Of a stretch of DNA of 64,000 nucleotides, positions 35,044 to 43,281 are shown one piece after another. A program made the position numbers and the translations under genes. The number at the start of each line of letters is the position of its first letter. Position 1 is the first letter of the stretch. Where the stretch lies: positions 1-64,000 of the forward strand of contig NZ_PJIL01000018.1 in assembly GCF_002929335.1 (NCBI RefSeq), written 5' to 3'. The DNA is from Arthrobacter sp. Y81 (GTDB lineage: Bacteria; Actinomycetota; Actinomycetes; Actinomycetales; Micrococcaceae). Under the pieces are notes generated by a model that was not told the DNA's origin, did not search any database, and saw only the letters and a program-made list of their open reading frames with translations.

Positions 35044-35862
35044 ATGCGGCTGGTAGCAAGTGACATTGACGGAACGATCCTCGGGCATGATGGCAAGATT
35101 AGCGACCGTACCATCCGCGCCTTCCACGCCTGCCGTGATGCCGGCGTCGAACTGGTATTCGTGACCGGACGGCCGCCCCGCTGGCTGCACCCCCTGGAGG
35201 ACCAGCTGGGGCACGCCGGAACGGTGATCTGCTCCAACGGCGCCGTGGTGTGGGACCTTGAGGACGGCCGCCTGGTCTCGGCCCGCACCCTTGCCTTGGA
35301 CGCGGTCTTCGAAACGCGCCGCATCATCAAGCAGCTGCGGCCCTCCGCGCTGTTCGCCGCGGAAACGCTCACCGGATTCCACCTCGAACCGGGTTTCATC
35401 GAAAATGACTCCAGCGAACTGCTGTCCGAGTTCACCCCTGCTCCGCTGGCCAGCACGCTTACAGCGGCCGACGCCGTGGTCAAGTTCCTGGCAATTGTCC
35501 GTGAAGGCACCGCCGACGAATTCCTCGCCGAGGTCTCACCTGCTGTCGCCCACCTCGCGTCGGCCACCCACTCGGCGCCCACCGTGGCAATGCTGGAGCT
35601 GGCAGTGCCGGGCATCAACAAGGCCGTGACGCTGGCCGAATATGCCGCCAGCCTGGGGATTGCCGCCGCTGACGTGGTGGCATTCGGGGACATGCCCAAC
35701 GATATCGAGATGCTGCGCTGGGCAGGCGACGGCTACGCGATGGCCAGCGGCCACCCGGAGGCCATCCGCGCCGCGGGGCAGCAGGCACCTCATTTCGACG
35801 ACGACGGCGTGGCCCAGATCCTCGAAGCCAAACTCGCCGAACTTGGTGTCAGGCCCCTCTAG
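35044..35862 (+). CDS. HAD-superfamily Cof-type phosphatase
   Basis: 272 aa. LVASDIDGTILGHDGKIS holds the nucleophile pair DxDGT; VTGRPPRWL motif II; INKAVTLAEYAASLGI motif III (Lys) and VVAFGDMPNDIEMLRWAG motif IV. This is the Cof subfamily (C2B cap) of sugar phosphate or flavin phosphatases, cytoplasmic. Substrate is not predictable. Confidence 0.88.
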   Translation: MRLVASDIDGTILGHDGKISDRTIRAFHACRDAGVELVFVTGRPPRWLHPLEDQLGHAGTVICSNGAVVWDLEDGRLVSARTLALDAVFETRRIIKQLRPSALFAAETLTGFHLEPGFIENDSSELLSEFTPAPLASTLTAADAVVKFLAIVREGTADEFLAEVSPAVAHLASATHSAPTVAMLELAVPGINKAVTLAEYAASLGIAAADVVAFGDMPNDIEMLRWAGDGYAMASGHPEAIRAAGQQAPHFDDDGVAQILEAKLAELGVRPL

Positions 35863-35876
35863 GCGGGCGTCAGGCA

Positions 35877-36659
35877 GTGGCTGAGTCCCAACCCTTCTTT
35901 GCGGCCGGAAGCCCCTCGGCACGGATTGCCATGGCACACCGAGGATACTCGCCGGACGGACTGGAAAACTCGATGGCAGCGTTCCGCTCCGCCGTCGAAC
36001 TTGGCTACCGTTATCTGGAAACGGATGTCCACACCACCGCCGACGGCGTGCTGCTGGTGTTCCATGACCCCTGGCTGGACCGTGTCACGGACGGGGCGGG
36101 ACGCATCTCCCGGCTCCCGGCCGGGACGATTGCCCAGGCAAGGATCGGGGGAGTGGAGCCCATCCCGCTCTTCAAGGAGCTGGTGTCAGCCTTCCCCGGC
36201 GTGCGGCTGAACCTCGACGTCAAGGACTGGAGCTCCGTTGCCAGCCTCGCCGCGGCCATTGAGCAGTACGGCGTCCACGACCAGGTGCTGATCGCCAGCT
36301 TCTCCGACCGCCGGCGGCGGGCCGTTATCAGGCTCCTGAGCCGGCCGGTCGCCGGGTCGGCGGGGATTGTATCCAACGCGCTCTTCACGGTGCTGGGGCC
36401 GGTGCTCCCGGCCCGGGTCATACGGCAGGCACTGCGGGGCGTGCACGCGCTTCAGGTGCCGGTCAGATACGGTGCAGTCCGGGTGGTGACTCCGGGCTTC
36501 GTCCGCCGGGCCCACCGGCACGGACTGCAGGTCCACGTATGGACCATCAACGATCCGGCGGAAATGCGCCGGCTCCTTGACCTTGGCGTGGACGGAATCG
36601 TCACGGACCGCGCGGATCTCCTCAAGCAGGTGCTCCAGGACCGGGGGCAGTGGGACTAG
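35877..36659 (+). CDS. Glycerophosphodiester phosphodiesterase
   Basis: 260 aa from GTG 35877. IAMAHRGYSPDGLENSMAAF, ETDVHTTADGVLLVFHDPWLDRVTDG and the late VHVWTINDPAEMRRLLDLGVDGIVTDRAD are the catalytic and C-terminal GDPD motifs (His-Arg, Glu-x-Asp, His). No signal peptide, so intracellular. It hydrolyses glycerophosphodiesters to glycerol 3-phosphate and alcohol. It overlaps the convergent GGDEF-EAL gene by four bases. Confidence 0.88.
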   Translation: MAESQPFFAAGSPSARIAMAHRGYSPDGLENSMAAFRSAVELGYRYLETDVHTTADGVLLVFHDPWLDRVTDGAGRISRLPAGTIAQARIGGVEPIPLFKELVSAFPGVRLNLDVKDWSSVASLAAAIEQYGVHDQVLIASFSDRRRRAVIRLLSRPVAGSAGIVSNALFTVLGPVLPARVIRQALRGVHALQVPVRYGAVRVVTPGFVRRAHRHGLQVHVWTINDPAEMRRLLDLGVDGIVTDRADLLKQVLQDRGQWD

Positions 36660-38209
36660 CGGGACTGGCCGCCGTGGTGTGATGCCCGCTGTGCATCCAA
36701 CACCCGTGCGAACTCGTCCGCAGGGACCGGCCGCCCGAAGTAATACCCCTGGGCGCTGACGCAGCCGATGCCGGCCAAGTGCTGTGCCTGTTCCGCGGTC
36801 TCCACCCCTTCCCAGACGGCCTCCAGGCCGCAGGCCCGGATCAGCTGGAGGATCGCGGCAATCAGGGCCGGCTGGGCCGGGTCAGTGCCGAGGTCCTTCA
36901 GGAGGGAGCGGTCCACCTTGACCTTGTCCACGGGCAGCCTGCGCAGGTAGCTGATGGAGGAATAGCCCGTGCCGAAGTCATCGATTTCAAGCCCCACGCC
37001 GAGCTTGCGCAGGCTGTTCAGGGAGTACCGGTCCAGTTCGTTGCCGCTGACAATGGCGCCCTCCGTCAGTTCGAGCACAAGCAGTTCCGGGCTGAGTTCC
37101 GCCCCGATGATGGCATCACGGACCTCTTCGATGAACTCGAGGCGCTGAAGGTCCGTGGGCGAGATGTTGATGCGCATGGAGAAGTCGTCACCCGCGTAGG
37201 ACGCTGCGCGCCAGTCCCGGAGCTGTCCGACGGCGGCGCGGAGCACCCAGCCGCCCAGCTCGGAAATGAGTCCGGCGTCTTCCGCGAGCGGAATGAATTC
37301 ATCCGGCATCACCATTCCACGGGACGGGTGGTTCCAGCGGACCAGGGCCTCCGCGCCCTCGATCCTGCCCGTGGCGAGCTCAACCACGGGCTGGTAGTAA
37401 AGCACCAGCTGGGATTCCGTAATTGCCGTTCGCAGGTCCTCAATCAGCTGGCTTCGCAACTGGCGCGCGTGCAGCATGGCCGGCGCGAAGACCTTGAGCC
37501 TGTTGCGGCCGTCAGCTTTGGACGCGTACATCGCCACGTCGGCTTCCATCAGCAGCTGTTCCGCGCTCTGGCCGGCCCCGCCGATGCACAGCCCCATGCT
37601 GGCACCGCAGTGGACGGCGTCGTTCTCGAGCTCCACCTGGTCCTCCAGGGCCGCGAGGATGCGGTTGCCCACACTCGCGGCCCGTGCCAGTGTGGTGGCC
37701 GGCATCAGCACGGCAAATTCATCGCCGCCCAGACGGGCCACGGTGTCCGTGTCGCGGACGGACTCTTTGATGCGCTCGCCGACTGCGGCCAGCACCTGGT
37801 CCCCGGCCGCGTGGCCGAGGGTGTCGTTAATGCCCTTGAAGGCGTCAAGGTCCAGCAGGAGGACGGCGGGGGGCAGGCCGCCCTGCTCAGTCTCCGTCAG
37901 GGCCTCGTTGAGGGCGCCGACGAGGGCCGCCCGGTTCGAGAGGCCCGTCAGGGAGTCGGTGAGCGCCATCTTCCGCATTTCCTGATGGGCTTCATTGAGG
38001 AGCCGGGTGCGCAGTTCTACCCGCTGTTCAAGCTCCTGGTACATGATCTGCAGATCCTCGGCGAGGAGGTTGGTGCCCATGATGACGGCATCCAGTTCGT
38101 CCCTGGCAGGGGATACTTCGATTCTGGAGTGGAGTTCGCCTGCGGCGAGGCGGACTATTCCGTCCAGCAGCTTGCCCAGGCGCGGATCGCCGTCAGTGAA
38201 CATAGGCAT
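36656..38209 (-). CDS. GGDEF-EAL cyclic-di-GMP protein
   Basis: 517 aa. A short N-terminal helical part with a HAMP-like pattern (LLDGIVRLAAGELHSRIEVSPARDELDAV) and a coiled-coil linker lead into a GGDEF domain with intact RLGGDEF (161-165), then an EAL domain with EGAEALVRW (EAL 287-289), DDFGTGYSSISYLRRLP and ELTEG. Both activities look possible, so it may make and degrade c-di-GMP. No membrane segment is present. It is the last gene of a unit that begins with the STAS-like protein and perhaps the TPR protein, and overlaps the former by 17 bases. Confidence 0.9.
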   Translation of the reverse strand: MPMFTDGDPRLGKLLDGIVRLAAGELHSRIEVSPARDELDAVIMGTNLLAEDLQIMYQELEQRVELRTRLLNEAHQEMRKMALTDSLTGLSNRAALVGALNEALTETEQGGLPPAVLLLDLDAFKGINDTLGHAAGDQVLAAVGERIKESVRDTDTVARLGGDEFAVLMPATTLARAASVGNRILAALEDQVELENDAVHCGASMGLCIGGAGQSAEQLLMEADVAMYASKADGRNRLKVFAPAMLHARQLRSQLIEDLRTAITESQLVLYYQPVVELATGRIEGAEALVRWNHPSRGMVMPDEFIPLAEDAGLISELGGWVLRAAVGQLRDWRAASYAGDDFSMRINISPTDLQRLEFIEEVRDAIIGAELSPELLVLELTEGAIVSGNELDRYSLNSLRKLGVGLEIDDFGTGYSSISYLRRLPVDKVKVDRSLLKDLGTDPAQPALIAAILQLIRACGLEAVWEGVETAEQAQHLAGIGCVSAQGYYFGRPVPADEFARVLDAQRASHHGGQSR

Positions 38210-38552
38210 GTTCCTTCAACCAATAGATCGCCTCGGCTTCGGACGTGAAATAGCCGGCAGGCCGCGACGTGAAGCCGCCGCCGAGGATGAAATGGGCCAG
38301 GATCCGGTCCACCGGTGTCTGGCCGAGCAAGGCCCAGGCCGCCACGGTGGTCAGGCTGCCGAAAACAGCCCTGGCCGCCCTGCTGACGGACGCCACATCC
38401 GTCACGTCCATCAGTACAGCCACCCGGGAACCGGCCGACGGGACCTGGAGTTTCGCGGCCAGCAAGCGGGCTGACGGCTCATCCAGGTGTTCGTCCCGGG
38501 GGAGCACGATCTTGATGATGTGATCGTGCATCAATCCAAGCGGCTGAGACAT
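38193..38552 (-). CDS. STAS-like (SpoIIAA-type) signalling protein
   Basis: 119 aa from ATG 38552, preceded by GGGGGAAGA. The second half (SRAARAVFGSLTTVAAWALLGQTPVDRILAHFILGG...YFTSEAEAIYWL) closely parallels the protein at 41776-42147, and the first half has a strand-helix pattern with VAVLMDVTDV like the STAS fold. I know such proteins in Arthrobacter-type genomes as a short uncharacterised family. Its gene overlaps the GGDEF-EAL gene, so it is a likely partner or regulator of that enzyme. Confidence 0.65.
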   Translation of the reverse strand: MSQPLGLMHDHIIKIVLPRDEHLDEPSARLLAAKLQVPSAGSRVAVLMDVTDVASVSRAARAVFGSLTTVAAWALLGQTPVDRILAHFILGGGFTSRPAGYFTSEAEAIYWLKEHAYVH

Positions 38553-38659
38553 TCTTCCCCCGACTATGTGAGAGGAGGCTTTTGGCCTCTCTGGCACCAC
38601 CAGGACTTCGATGATGCCGTGTGACTAAAAATACACTGTCAACCCGCGTCCGGAGTCCC

Positions 38660-39688
38660 CTAGCCGACGCCGGCCGCAAATGCCCGAACCTGGGCGCTCC
38701 GTTCCGAGGCCGCCGCATCGTCAAAGAGCGCCGCCGCGTCCTCCAGCCGCTGCAAGCCCTCGCCGTTTTCGCCGTTGGCAAGGAGGGCCTTTCCCAGGAG
38801 GAAGGAGGCCTCGCCGGCCGTTTGGGTGGCCAAAATACCGGATTCGGTGCAGAGCGGCCTCAGCATGTTGATTGCCGTGGCCATGTCGCCGGTAAGGAAG
38901 TGCCAGTGCGCCCGGGCGAAGGACATTTCCAGTAGGTCCCGGTCGCTGCCGCCCACCACCTCGGTGGCCAGTTCGGCCCGCTCGATGCACCGGAGCGTGG
39001 CTGGTTCGGTGAGCTCCGCCTCCAGCCGCATCACGGCTGAGGCGCGGTTGAACCTCGCCCAGAGGTCCACGTCCTTCGACGGCGAGAGGCTCTCGGCAGC
39101 CATATCGTGGTAGCGGCCGCCGTCCGCGAGCCTGCCGCTGAGGAACGCGACGTTGCCGATCACCCAGTAGGCTTTGCCGGCGGTGTCCTCGTCCACGAGG
39201 TCCGTCAGCAGGCCCTCAAGCAATAGGCACTGGTCCCACGCTTCATCGAGCCTGCGGCTTTCGGCGAGGGCGGCGATGAGGGCCCTTTGCGCTTCCACGT
39301 GGAGGTAGACGTATTCGGCGTTGCCGGCCACGAGGTTCGCGGCGGTGGCCGCGGCCGAGACAGCATCCGGGAGCCTCCCGAGGCCCTGCTGCGCGACCGC
39401 CAGCAGCGTGTAGGCGCGGGCGGCCAACAGGGGATGGTCCGAGGAAAGGGGAGACTCGGCAAGGGACTTGGCGACTTCCAGGCACTCGGGGATCGATCCC
39501 TCGTCGCGGAGGCATTCGGCTTTGAGGTAGATCATATTCCACCAGCCGGAATGGTCTCCGGTTTCGAGGGCCAGCGCCGCTGCTGCGGCGGCCTGGGCTT
39601 TTGCGCCGGCGTAATCGCGATTTCTTGCGCTTTCGCGTGCCTGCAGCTCGGCCACTACGTAGGGAGTCAATTTCCGGGGAGTCGGCAT
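38660..39688 (-). CDS. TPR-repeat protein, candidate peptide receptor
   Basis: 342 aa from ATG 39688; the open frame further upstream runs through the promoter region and is not used. It is almost entirely helical, with helical pairs of TPR type (for example AGAKAQAAAAAALALETGDHSGWWNMIYLKAECL, ARAYTLLAVAQQGLGRLPDA, GKAYWVIGNVAFLSGRLADGGRYHDMA, EASFLLGKALLANGENGEGLQRLEDAAALF). No helix-turn-helix or catalytic domain is visible, so it resembles Rap-type more than Rgg/PlcR-type receptors. It is divergent, 146 bp apart, from a secreted peptide gene ending in WWPN, and lies upstream of the STAS-like and c-di-GMP genes on the same strand. A role as receptor for that peptide is inferred only from this arrangement. 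Confidence 0.7.
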   Translation of the reverse strand: MPTPRKLTPYVVAELQARESARNRDYAGAKAQAAAAAALALETGDHSGWWNMIYLKAECLRDEGSIPECLEVAKSLAESPLSSDHPLLAARAYTLLAVAQQGLGRLPDAVSAAATAANLVAGNAEYVYLHVEAQRALIAALAESRRLDEAWDQCLLLEGLLTDLVDEDTAGKAYWVIGNVAFLSGRLADGGRYHDMAAESLSPSKDVDLWARFNRASAVMRLEAELTEPATLRCIERAELATEVVGGSDRDLLEMSFARAHWHFLTGDMATAINMLRPLCTESGILATQTAGEASFLLGKALLANGENGEGLQRLEDAAALFDDAAASERSAQVRAFAAGVG

Positions 39689-39757
39689 TTTCCAATTATC
39701 CACCCGGGTGGCCTCTCGGGCAGCCCGGAAGCCTACTATTCTCTTCGTATTACTTCG

Positions 39758-39786
39758 CTTTAATGTTGATGATTTGACCGTATAAT
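39758..39786 (+). promoter_or_regulatory. Promoter of the secreted WW peptide
   Basis: A perfect TATAAT -10 box at 39781-39786, with a weak -35 match (CTTTAA, 39758-39763) at 17-bp spacing. In this GC-rich genome a perfect -10 is notable and suggests strong vegetative-sigma transcription. The ribosome binding site AAAGGA is at 39822-39827. A 12-bp palindrome CCACCCGGGTGG (39700-39711) lies just upstream of the divergent TPR start codon. Confidence 0.6.
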
Positions 39787-39834
39787 GACGCACGTAATGC
39801 AAGTTCACGCTCAATTGTTTGAAAGGACCAACGG

Positions 39835-39990
39835 ATGAAGAAGATTGCCGCAACATTCTTGCTCACCGGCGTTCTGGCTGTTGCAGGATTCGCCGCACCC
39901 GCCAACGCCGCTCCGAAGTCGGACACAACTGTCAGCACCTCCAGCAAGACTGTGACTACCCAGTCCTCCATCGGTTGGTGGCCTAACTAG
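39835..39990 (+). CDS. Secreted 51-aa peptide precursor with C-terminal double Trp
   Basis: ATG at 39835 seven bases after GAAAGGA. The precursor has a classical Sec signal peptide (MKKIAATFLLTGVLAVAGFA, cleavage expected after APANA, residue 25), then a Ser/Thr-rich linker (DTTVSTSSKTVTTQS) and ends SIGWWPN. The mature peptide would be about 26 residues, or shorter if processed further. It has its own strong promoter and a terminator 14 bp after the stop. The layout recalls Phr and SHP/XIP pheromone precursors, whose genes also lie beside TPR receptors; the WW pair is shared with streptococcal XIP. No function is proven; an antimicrobial or a cell-wall peptide are alternatives. Confidence 0.7.
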   Translation: MKKIAATFLLTGVLAVAGFAAPANAAPKSDTTVSTSSKTVTTQSSIGWWPN

Positions 39991-40003
39991 TTCGGCGAGC
40001 ACG

Positions 40004-40042
40004 CTGCCCCTGGATTTCATATCCGGGGGCAGTTCCTTTTAA
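40004..40042. terminator. Terminator of the WW peptide gene
   Basis: CTGCCCCTGGAT (40004-40015) pairs with ATCCGGGGGCAG (40021-40032), 12 bp with one G-U pair and a five-base loop, followed by TTCCTTTTAA. It also lies at the end of the convergent histidine kinase gene. Confidence 0.85.
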
Positions 40043-41682
40043 GGGCCGGAAATAGGCAGCTGAACGGTGATCGTGGTGCCAGTGCCGAGTTCCGAACTGA
40101 CCGCCAAATACCCCCGATGCGCCTTTACGATGTCGTAAGCAATGGCGAGTCCGAGTCCGCTGCCGGGGACGGCAGTGGACGTCGCGTTGGATGCCCGGAA
40201 AAAGCGTGTAAAGAGATGCGGGATTTCTTCGCTCGGGATTCCCACACCAGTGTCGCGTACGCGGATATTTACGCCGGGTTCTCCATCAGTCATTGGCTCA
40301 ATGCGGCAGCTGACAAGAATCCGGCCCCCGCTCGGGGTGAATTTGATGGCATTTGAAACCAGGTTCGTAAAAACCTGCTCCAGTTGAACTTCATCGGCGA
40401 TGATCGCGGGGTCGCCGTCGTCGAGTTCCAGCGAGATGGAGACGTCCCCCAGCTCCGCCAGCGGACGCAGTGCCACCGTCACGATCTGGAGGGTGTGCCC
40501 CAGCTGGACAGGCGCCAGATGAAGGTTGGCGCCCTCGTAATCCTGCCGGGAAACAGTGAGCATGTCCTCGATCAGCCGGCGGAGCCGCTCGGAGTTCCGG
40601 ACGATGATGTCCAGCATCCGGTCCACTTCAGGGGGCACCGGCCCACCCACGCCGTCCTGGATCATGTCCAGGTAGGCGGAGATGGAGGTCAGCGGCGTCC
40701 GCAGTTCATGGTTGACGGTGGCCAGGAAATCGGTCTTCGCCTGGTCAAGCTGGCGCAACTGCTTGACCACCTGCTGCTGGGCGCTCATCAGGTGGCTCTG
40801 GATGAGCCCGTAGGCAACGTTGCCGGCGACGTGCTGTATCAGGGAGATCTCGGTGCGCGTCCAAACGCGGGGTTCGTCGAGCTGCGCAATCCAGATGGCG
40901 CCGAGCGACGATTTTCCTTCGCCCACGGGAACGAACGCGGAGGCCCACGGGCGCATGTGTTCGGTCCAGGCCGCCAGGCCCTGATCCTCGGGGGACCACT
41001 CATGGATGTGGTGGTCGTCCACAGCGAGCACCTCGGCCTCCGACCAGAGCCGGTCCGCAACGCGGTGGGCAGAGGATTCATGGATTCCCAGCCCGTCCAC
41101 GATCGGGGCCAGGCCGGGACGGTGCCACTGCGCAGCTATCCGGGGCACACGGTCGTCGTCGAACGTCGTGAACAGAACACGGTCGGCGCCGAACGTCTCC
41201 CCGAATCCCTTCACCAGGAGGTCCGAAATCACGTGCGGATCTTGCGTCGCCCGCACGGCGGAGGACACTTTCCGGAGTTTCTCGCGCAGCCGTTCGGCGC
41301 TCTCCCGCGCCTCGGAGCGCAGCGCAGCACGGCTGATCAGGACATCCGCCCGGTGGACGAGCTCGGCTGGCGCGGCAGGCTTGGCAATGTAGTCCGCCAT
41401 TCCCAGCGTCCGGACGCTTTCAGCCTCGGTTTCGTCGTCCAGGTCGATCAAAAGAAGCAGCGGGGCAGTCACGGGCAGGCCCGCAAAGGAATGATCCGCG
41501 ACGACGATGCTGGGGTTGTGCCGTTCCAGCAGCCCGGCAAGACTTTCCTGGCTGGAGGCCTTGGCGACCTCGAAGCCCGCGGCGGACAGGACGGCCGCCG
41601 TTGCGGACAAGCGCCCGCTGTCCGGGTCCGCCACGATTGCCGTGCGTGGTACGAGTGATTTCTCCGCCGCCAGTATTACCAC
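40039..41682 (-). CDS. Receiver-GAF-histidine kinase
   Basis: 547 aa if started at GTG 41682, which has a good GAAGGGG ribosome binding site; ATG 41712 has none. Order: receiver domain (~10-120) with acidic VADPDSG, phospho-acceptor Asp63 in VVADHSF and Lys101 in YIAKPAAP; GAF domain (~140-300); HisKA with His325 in TVNHELRTPL; HATPase with LVSNAIKFTP, DTGVGIP and GSGLGLAI. No membrane helix: a cytoplasmic kinase of unusual receiver-first order. No separate response regulator is adjacent. It is convergent with the WW peptide gene. Confidence 0.87.
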   Translation of the reverse strand: MVILAAEKSLVPRTAIVADPDSGRLSATAAVLSAAGFEVAKASSQESLAGLLERHNPSIVVADHSFAGLPVTAPLLLLIDLDDETEAESVRTLGMADYIAKPAAPAELVHRADVLISRAALRSEARESAERLREKLRKVSSAVRATQDPHVISDLLVKGFGETFGADRVLFTTFDDDRVPRIAAQWHRPGLAPIVDGLGIHESSAHRVADRLWSEAEVLAVDDHHIHEWSPEDQGLAAWTEHMRPWASAFVPVGEGKSSLGAIWIAQLDEPRVWTRTEISLIQHVAGNVAYGLIQSHLMSAQQQVVKQLRQLDQAKTDFLATVNHELRTPLTSISAYLDMIQDGVGGPVPPEVDRMLDIIVRNSERLRRLIEDMLTVSRQDYEGANLHLAPVQLGHTLQIVTVALRPLAELGDVSISLELDDGDPAIIADEVQLEQVFTNLVSNAIKFTPSGGRILVSCRIEPMTDGEPGVNIRVRDTGVGIPSEEIPHLFTRFFRASNATSTAVPGSGLGLAIAYDIVKAHRGYLAVSSELGTGTTITVQLPISGP

Positions 41683-41775
41683 ACTGCCCCCTTCGGTCCC
41701 GGTTGAGTACATTGTAGGGTGACATCAGCCGCACGCATCCCATGCGGGCGAACCCTGGCGGGAGGAAGGGTGAAT

Positions 41776-42147
41776 ATGTCCGGATATCGCGAGGAAGGCG
41801 CAGAGGCGGGTCTGACGCTGGGAGCCGATGGAATGCTCCGGCTGAAGTGGCCCAGGGGCGCAGTGATAACGACGACGGATGCGGAGCGCGCCATGCTCCG
41901 GGTGAACCAGTTGTGCGGCGACGACAGGCATCCCATGCTGGTGGACATGGCCACTACAGCGGAGGTGACCCGCGGCGCCCGCGCCGTGTTCGGCCGCCCG
42001 TGCCAGGCGTCCCGGATCGCATTGCTGGGGTCCTCGCCGGTTGACCGCGTGCTGGCCAATTTTTTCCTGGGCATCAACGCCGTGCCGTGCCCCACCAAGT
42101 TCTTCACGTCCGAGCGGGACGCCATCGAGTGGCTCGCTTTGACCTGA
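41776..42147 (+). CDS. STAS-like protein, paralogue of 38193-38552
   Basis: 123 aa from ATG 41776 behind GGGAGGAAGG. The C-terminal half (TRGARAVFGRPCQASRIALLGSSPVDRVLANFFLG...KFFTSERDAIEWL) parallels that of the protein at 38193-38552, and the N-terminal half shows HPMLVDMATTAEV in place of AVLMDVTDVASV. It is divergent from the histidine kinase. The pair of paralogues brackets the signalling island. Function unknown. Confidence 0.68.
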   Translation: MSGYREEGAEAGLTLGADGMLRLKWPRGAVITTTDAERAMLRVNQLCGDDRHPMLVDMATTAEVTRGARAVFGRPCQASRIALLGSSPVDRVLANFFLGINAVPCPTKFFTSERDAIEWLALT

Positions 42148-42217
42148 TCCCCAGGTGGATTACGTCGCCGGCGCCTGATTTTCCTGGCACCAACGCCGGT
42201 GCACCTATATTGGTGCC

Positions 42218-43027
42218 ATGCTGTCCGCCTTAAAAAAATATCTAATGATTCCCAAGCTCGTGCGGTTGTCCGCGGGGGCGCCCCGGGATCATCACGCCGC
42301 CTGGGATCTGTTTTGGTCCAACGTCAAGTCCACCGGTGCCGCGGGCGATGTACTTTGGGACGCCGGCACCGACCACGAAATGCTGGGCTACGTGGACATG
42401 CTGCGCCTCCACCTGGACACAAACCTGCCTGTGGTGGACATCGGCTGCGGCAACGGCAGCTTCACCCGCCGGCTGGCCGGGCACTTCCCGCACGCCATGG
42501 GTGTCGACGTCTCCGCCCATGCCGTCCGGCGTGCCCGTGCCGAGTCCGCGGGACTGCCGAACGTCTCCTACGCTGTCCGCGACATGACGGCGCCTGGCTC
42601 CGGAACCGGCTTGGGTGAAGAGCTGCACGTTCTTGGCGCGGACGGCGGGGCTAATGTCTTCATCCGCGGCGTCCTCCACGTCCTGCGCGAACGTGACCGG
42701 TTCGCCTTGGCCGAAAACGTTCGTGCCATCGCGGGAGCCCGGGGCCGGGTGTTCCTCGCCGAAACGGATTTTCAGGGGAACGCCGTCGACTATGTGTCGC
42801 ATCTTGGCGCCACGCTCCGGTCCATTCCCGCGCCGCTCGAAGGCGCCATCCGCGGGCTGCCGATGCCCGGGCATTTTGGCCCGAAGGAGCGGAGCCTGGC
42901 CTTCCCGGCCGACCGCTGGGAACTGATCGAGGACGGTCCCACCACGATCGAGACGGTTCCCTTGTCCAGCCCCACGCAGGCGGACCTCATCCCCGGCTAT
43001 TTTGCGGTCATGAAGGCCCGGGGCTAG
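42218..43027 (+). CDS. SAM-dependent methyltransferase, class I
   Basis: 269 aa. LPVVDIGCGNGSFTRRLAG is the SAM-binding motif I, then AMGVDVSAHAVRRARA (acidic loop) and GGANVFIRGVLHVLRERDRFALAENVRAI (post II/III). The ATG at 42245 is an alternative start. Substrate is not indicated. The end overlaps a small minus-strand ORF by five bases. Confidence 0.82.
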   Translation: MLSALKKYLMIPKLVRLSAGAPRDHHAAWDLFWSNVKSTGAAGDVLWDAGTDHEMLGYVDMLRLHLDTNLPVVDIGCGNGSFTRRLAGHFPHAMGVDVSAHAVRRARAESAGLPNVSYAVRDMTAPGSGTGLGEELHVLGADGGANVFIRGVLHVLRERDRFALAENVRAIAGARGRVFLAETDFQGNAVDYVSHLGATLRSIPAPLEGAIRGLPMPGHFGPKERSLAFPADRWELIEDGPTTIETVPLSSPTQADLIPGYFAVMKARG

Positions 43028-43142
43028 GGAGCGCGGGCCCATGCCCCGCCCGTGAGTGCTAGCCGCGGCCCCTGCTCGTCGAAGGGTCGCCGTCCGCTTC
43101 GGAGGGATCGGCCCGCAGGTCGATGCCGTCTCCGATTCCCAT
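43023..43142 (-). CDS. Small hypothetical protein, 39 aa
   Basis: ATG at 43142 sits seven bases after GGGGAGGAG, one of the best ribosome binding sites in the window. The product starts MGIGDGIDLRADPSEADGDP, acidic at first, then more hydrophobic. The 3' end overlaps the methyltransferase stop by five bases. No homology is recognised; the translation signal is the main evidence. Confidence 0.4.
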
Positions 43143-43281
43143 CGACCTACTCCTCCCCTTTCGCCTCCGGCGCAAGCCTGAGGGCGCCAGTCATGCATCC
43201 AGATTAATCAGCATGCTTACGATTAGTCCAGAGTCCGACGGCGAGCCGGGACAGTGTTACCCGCCTGCCCGCGGCGCCCCC

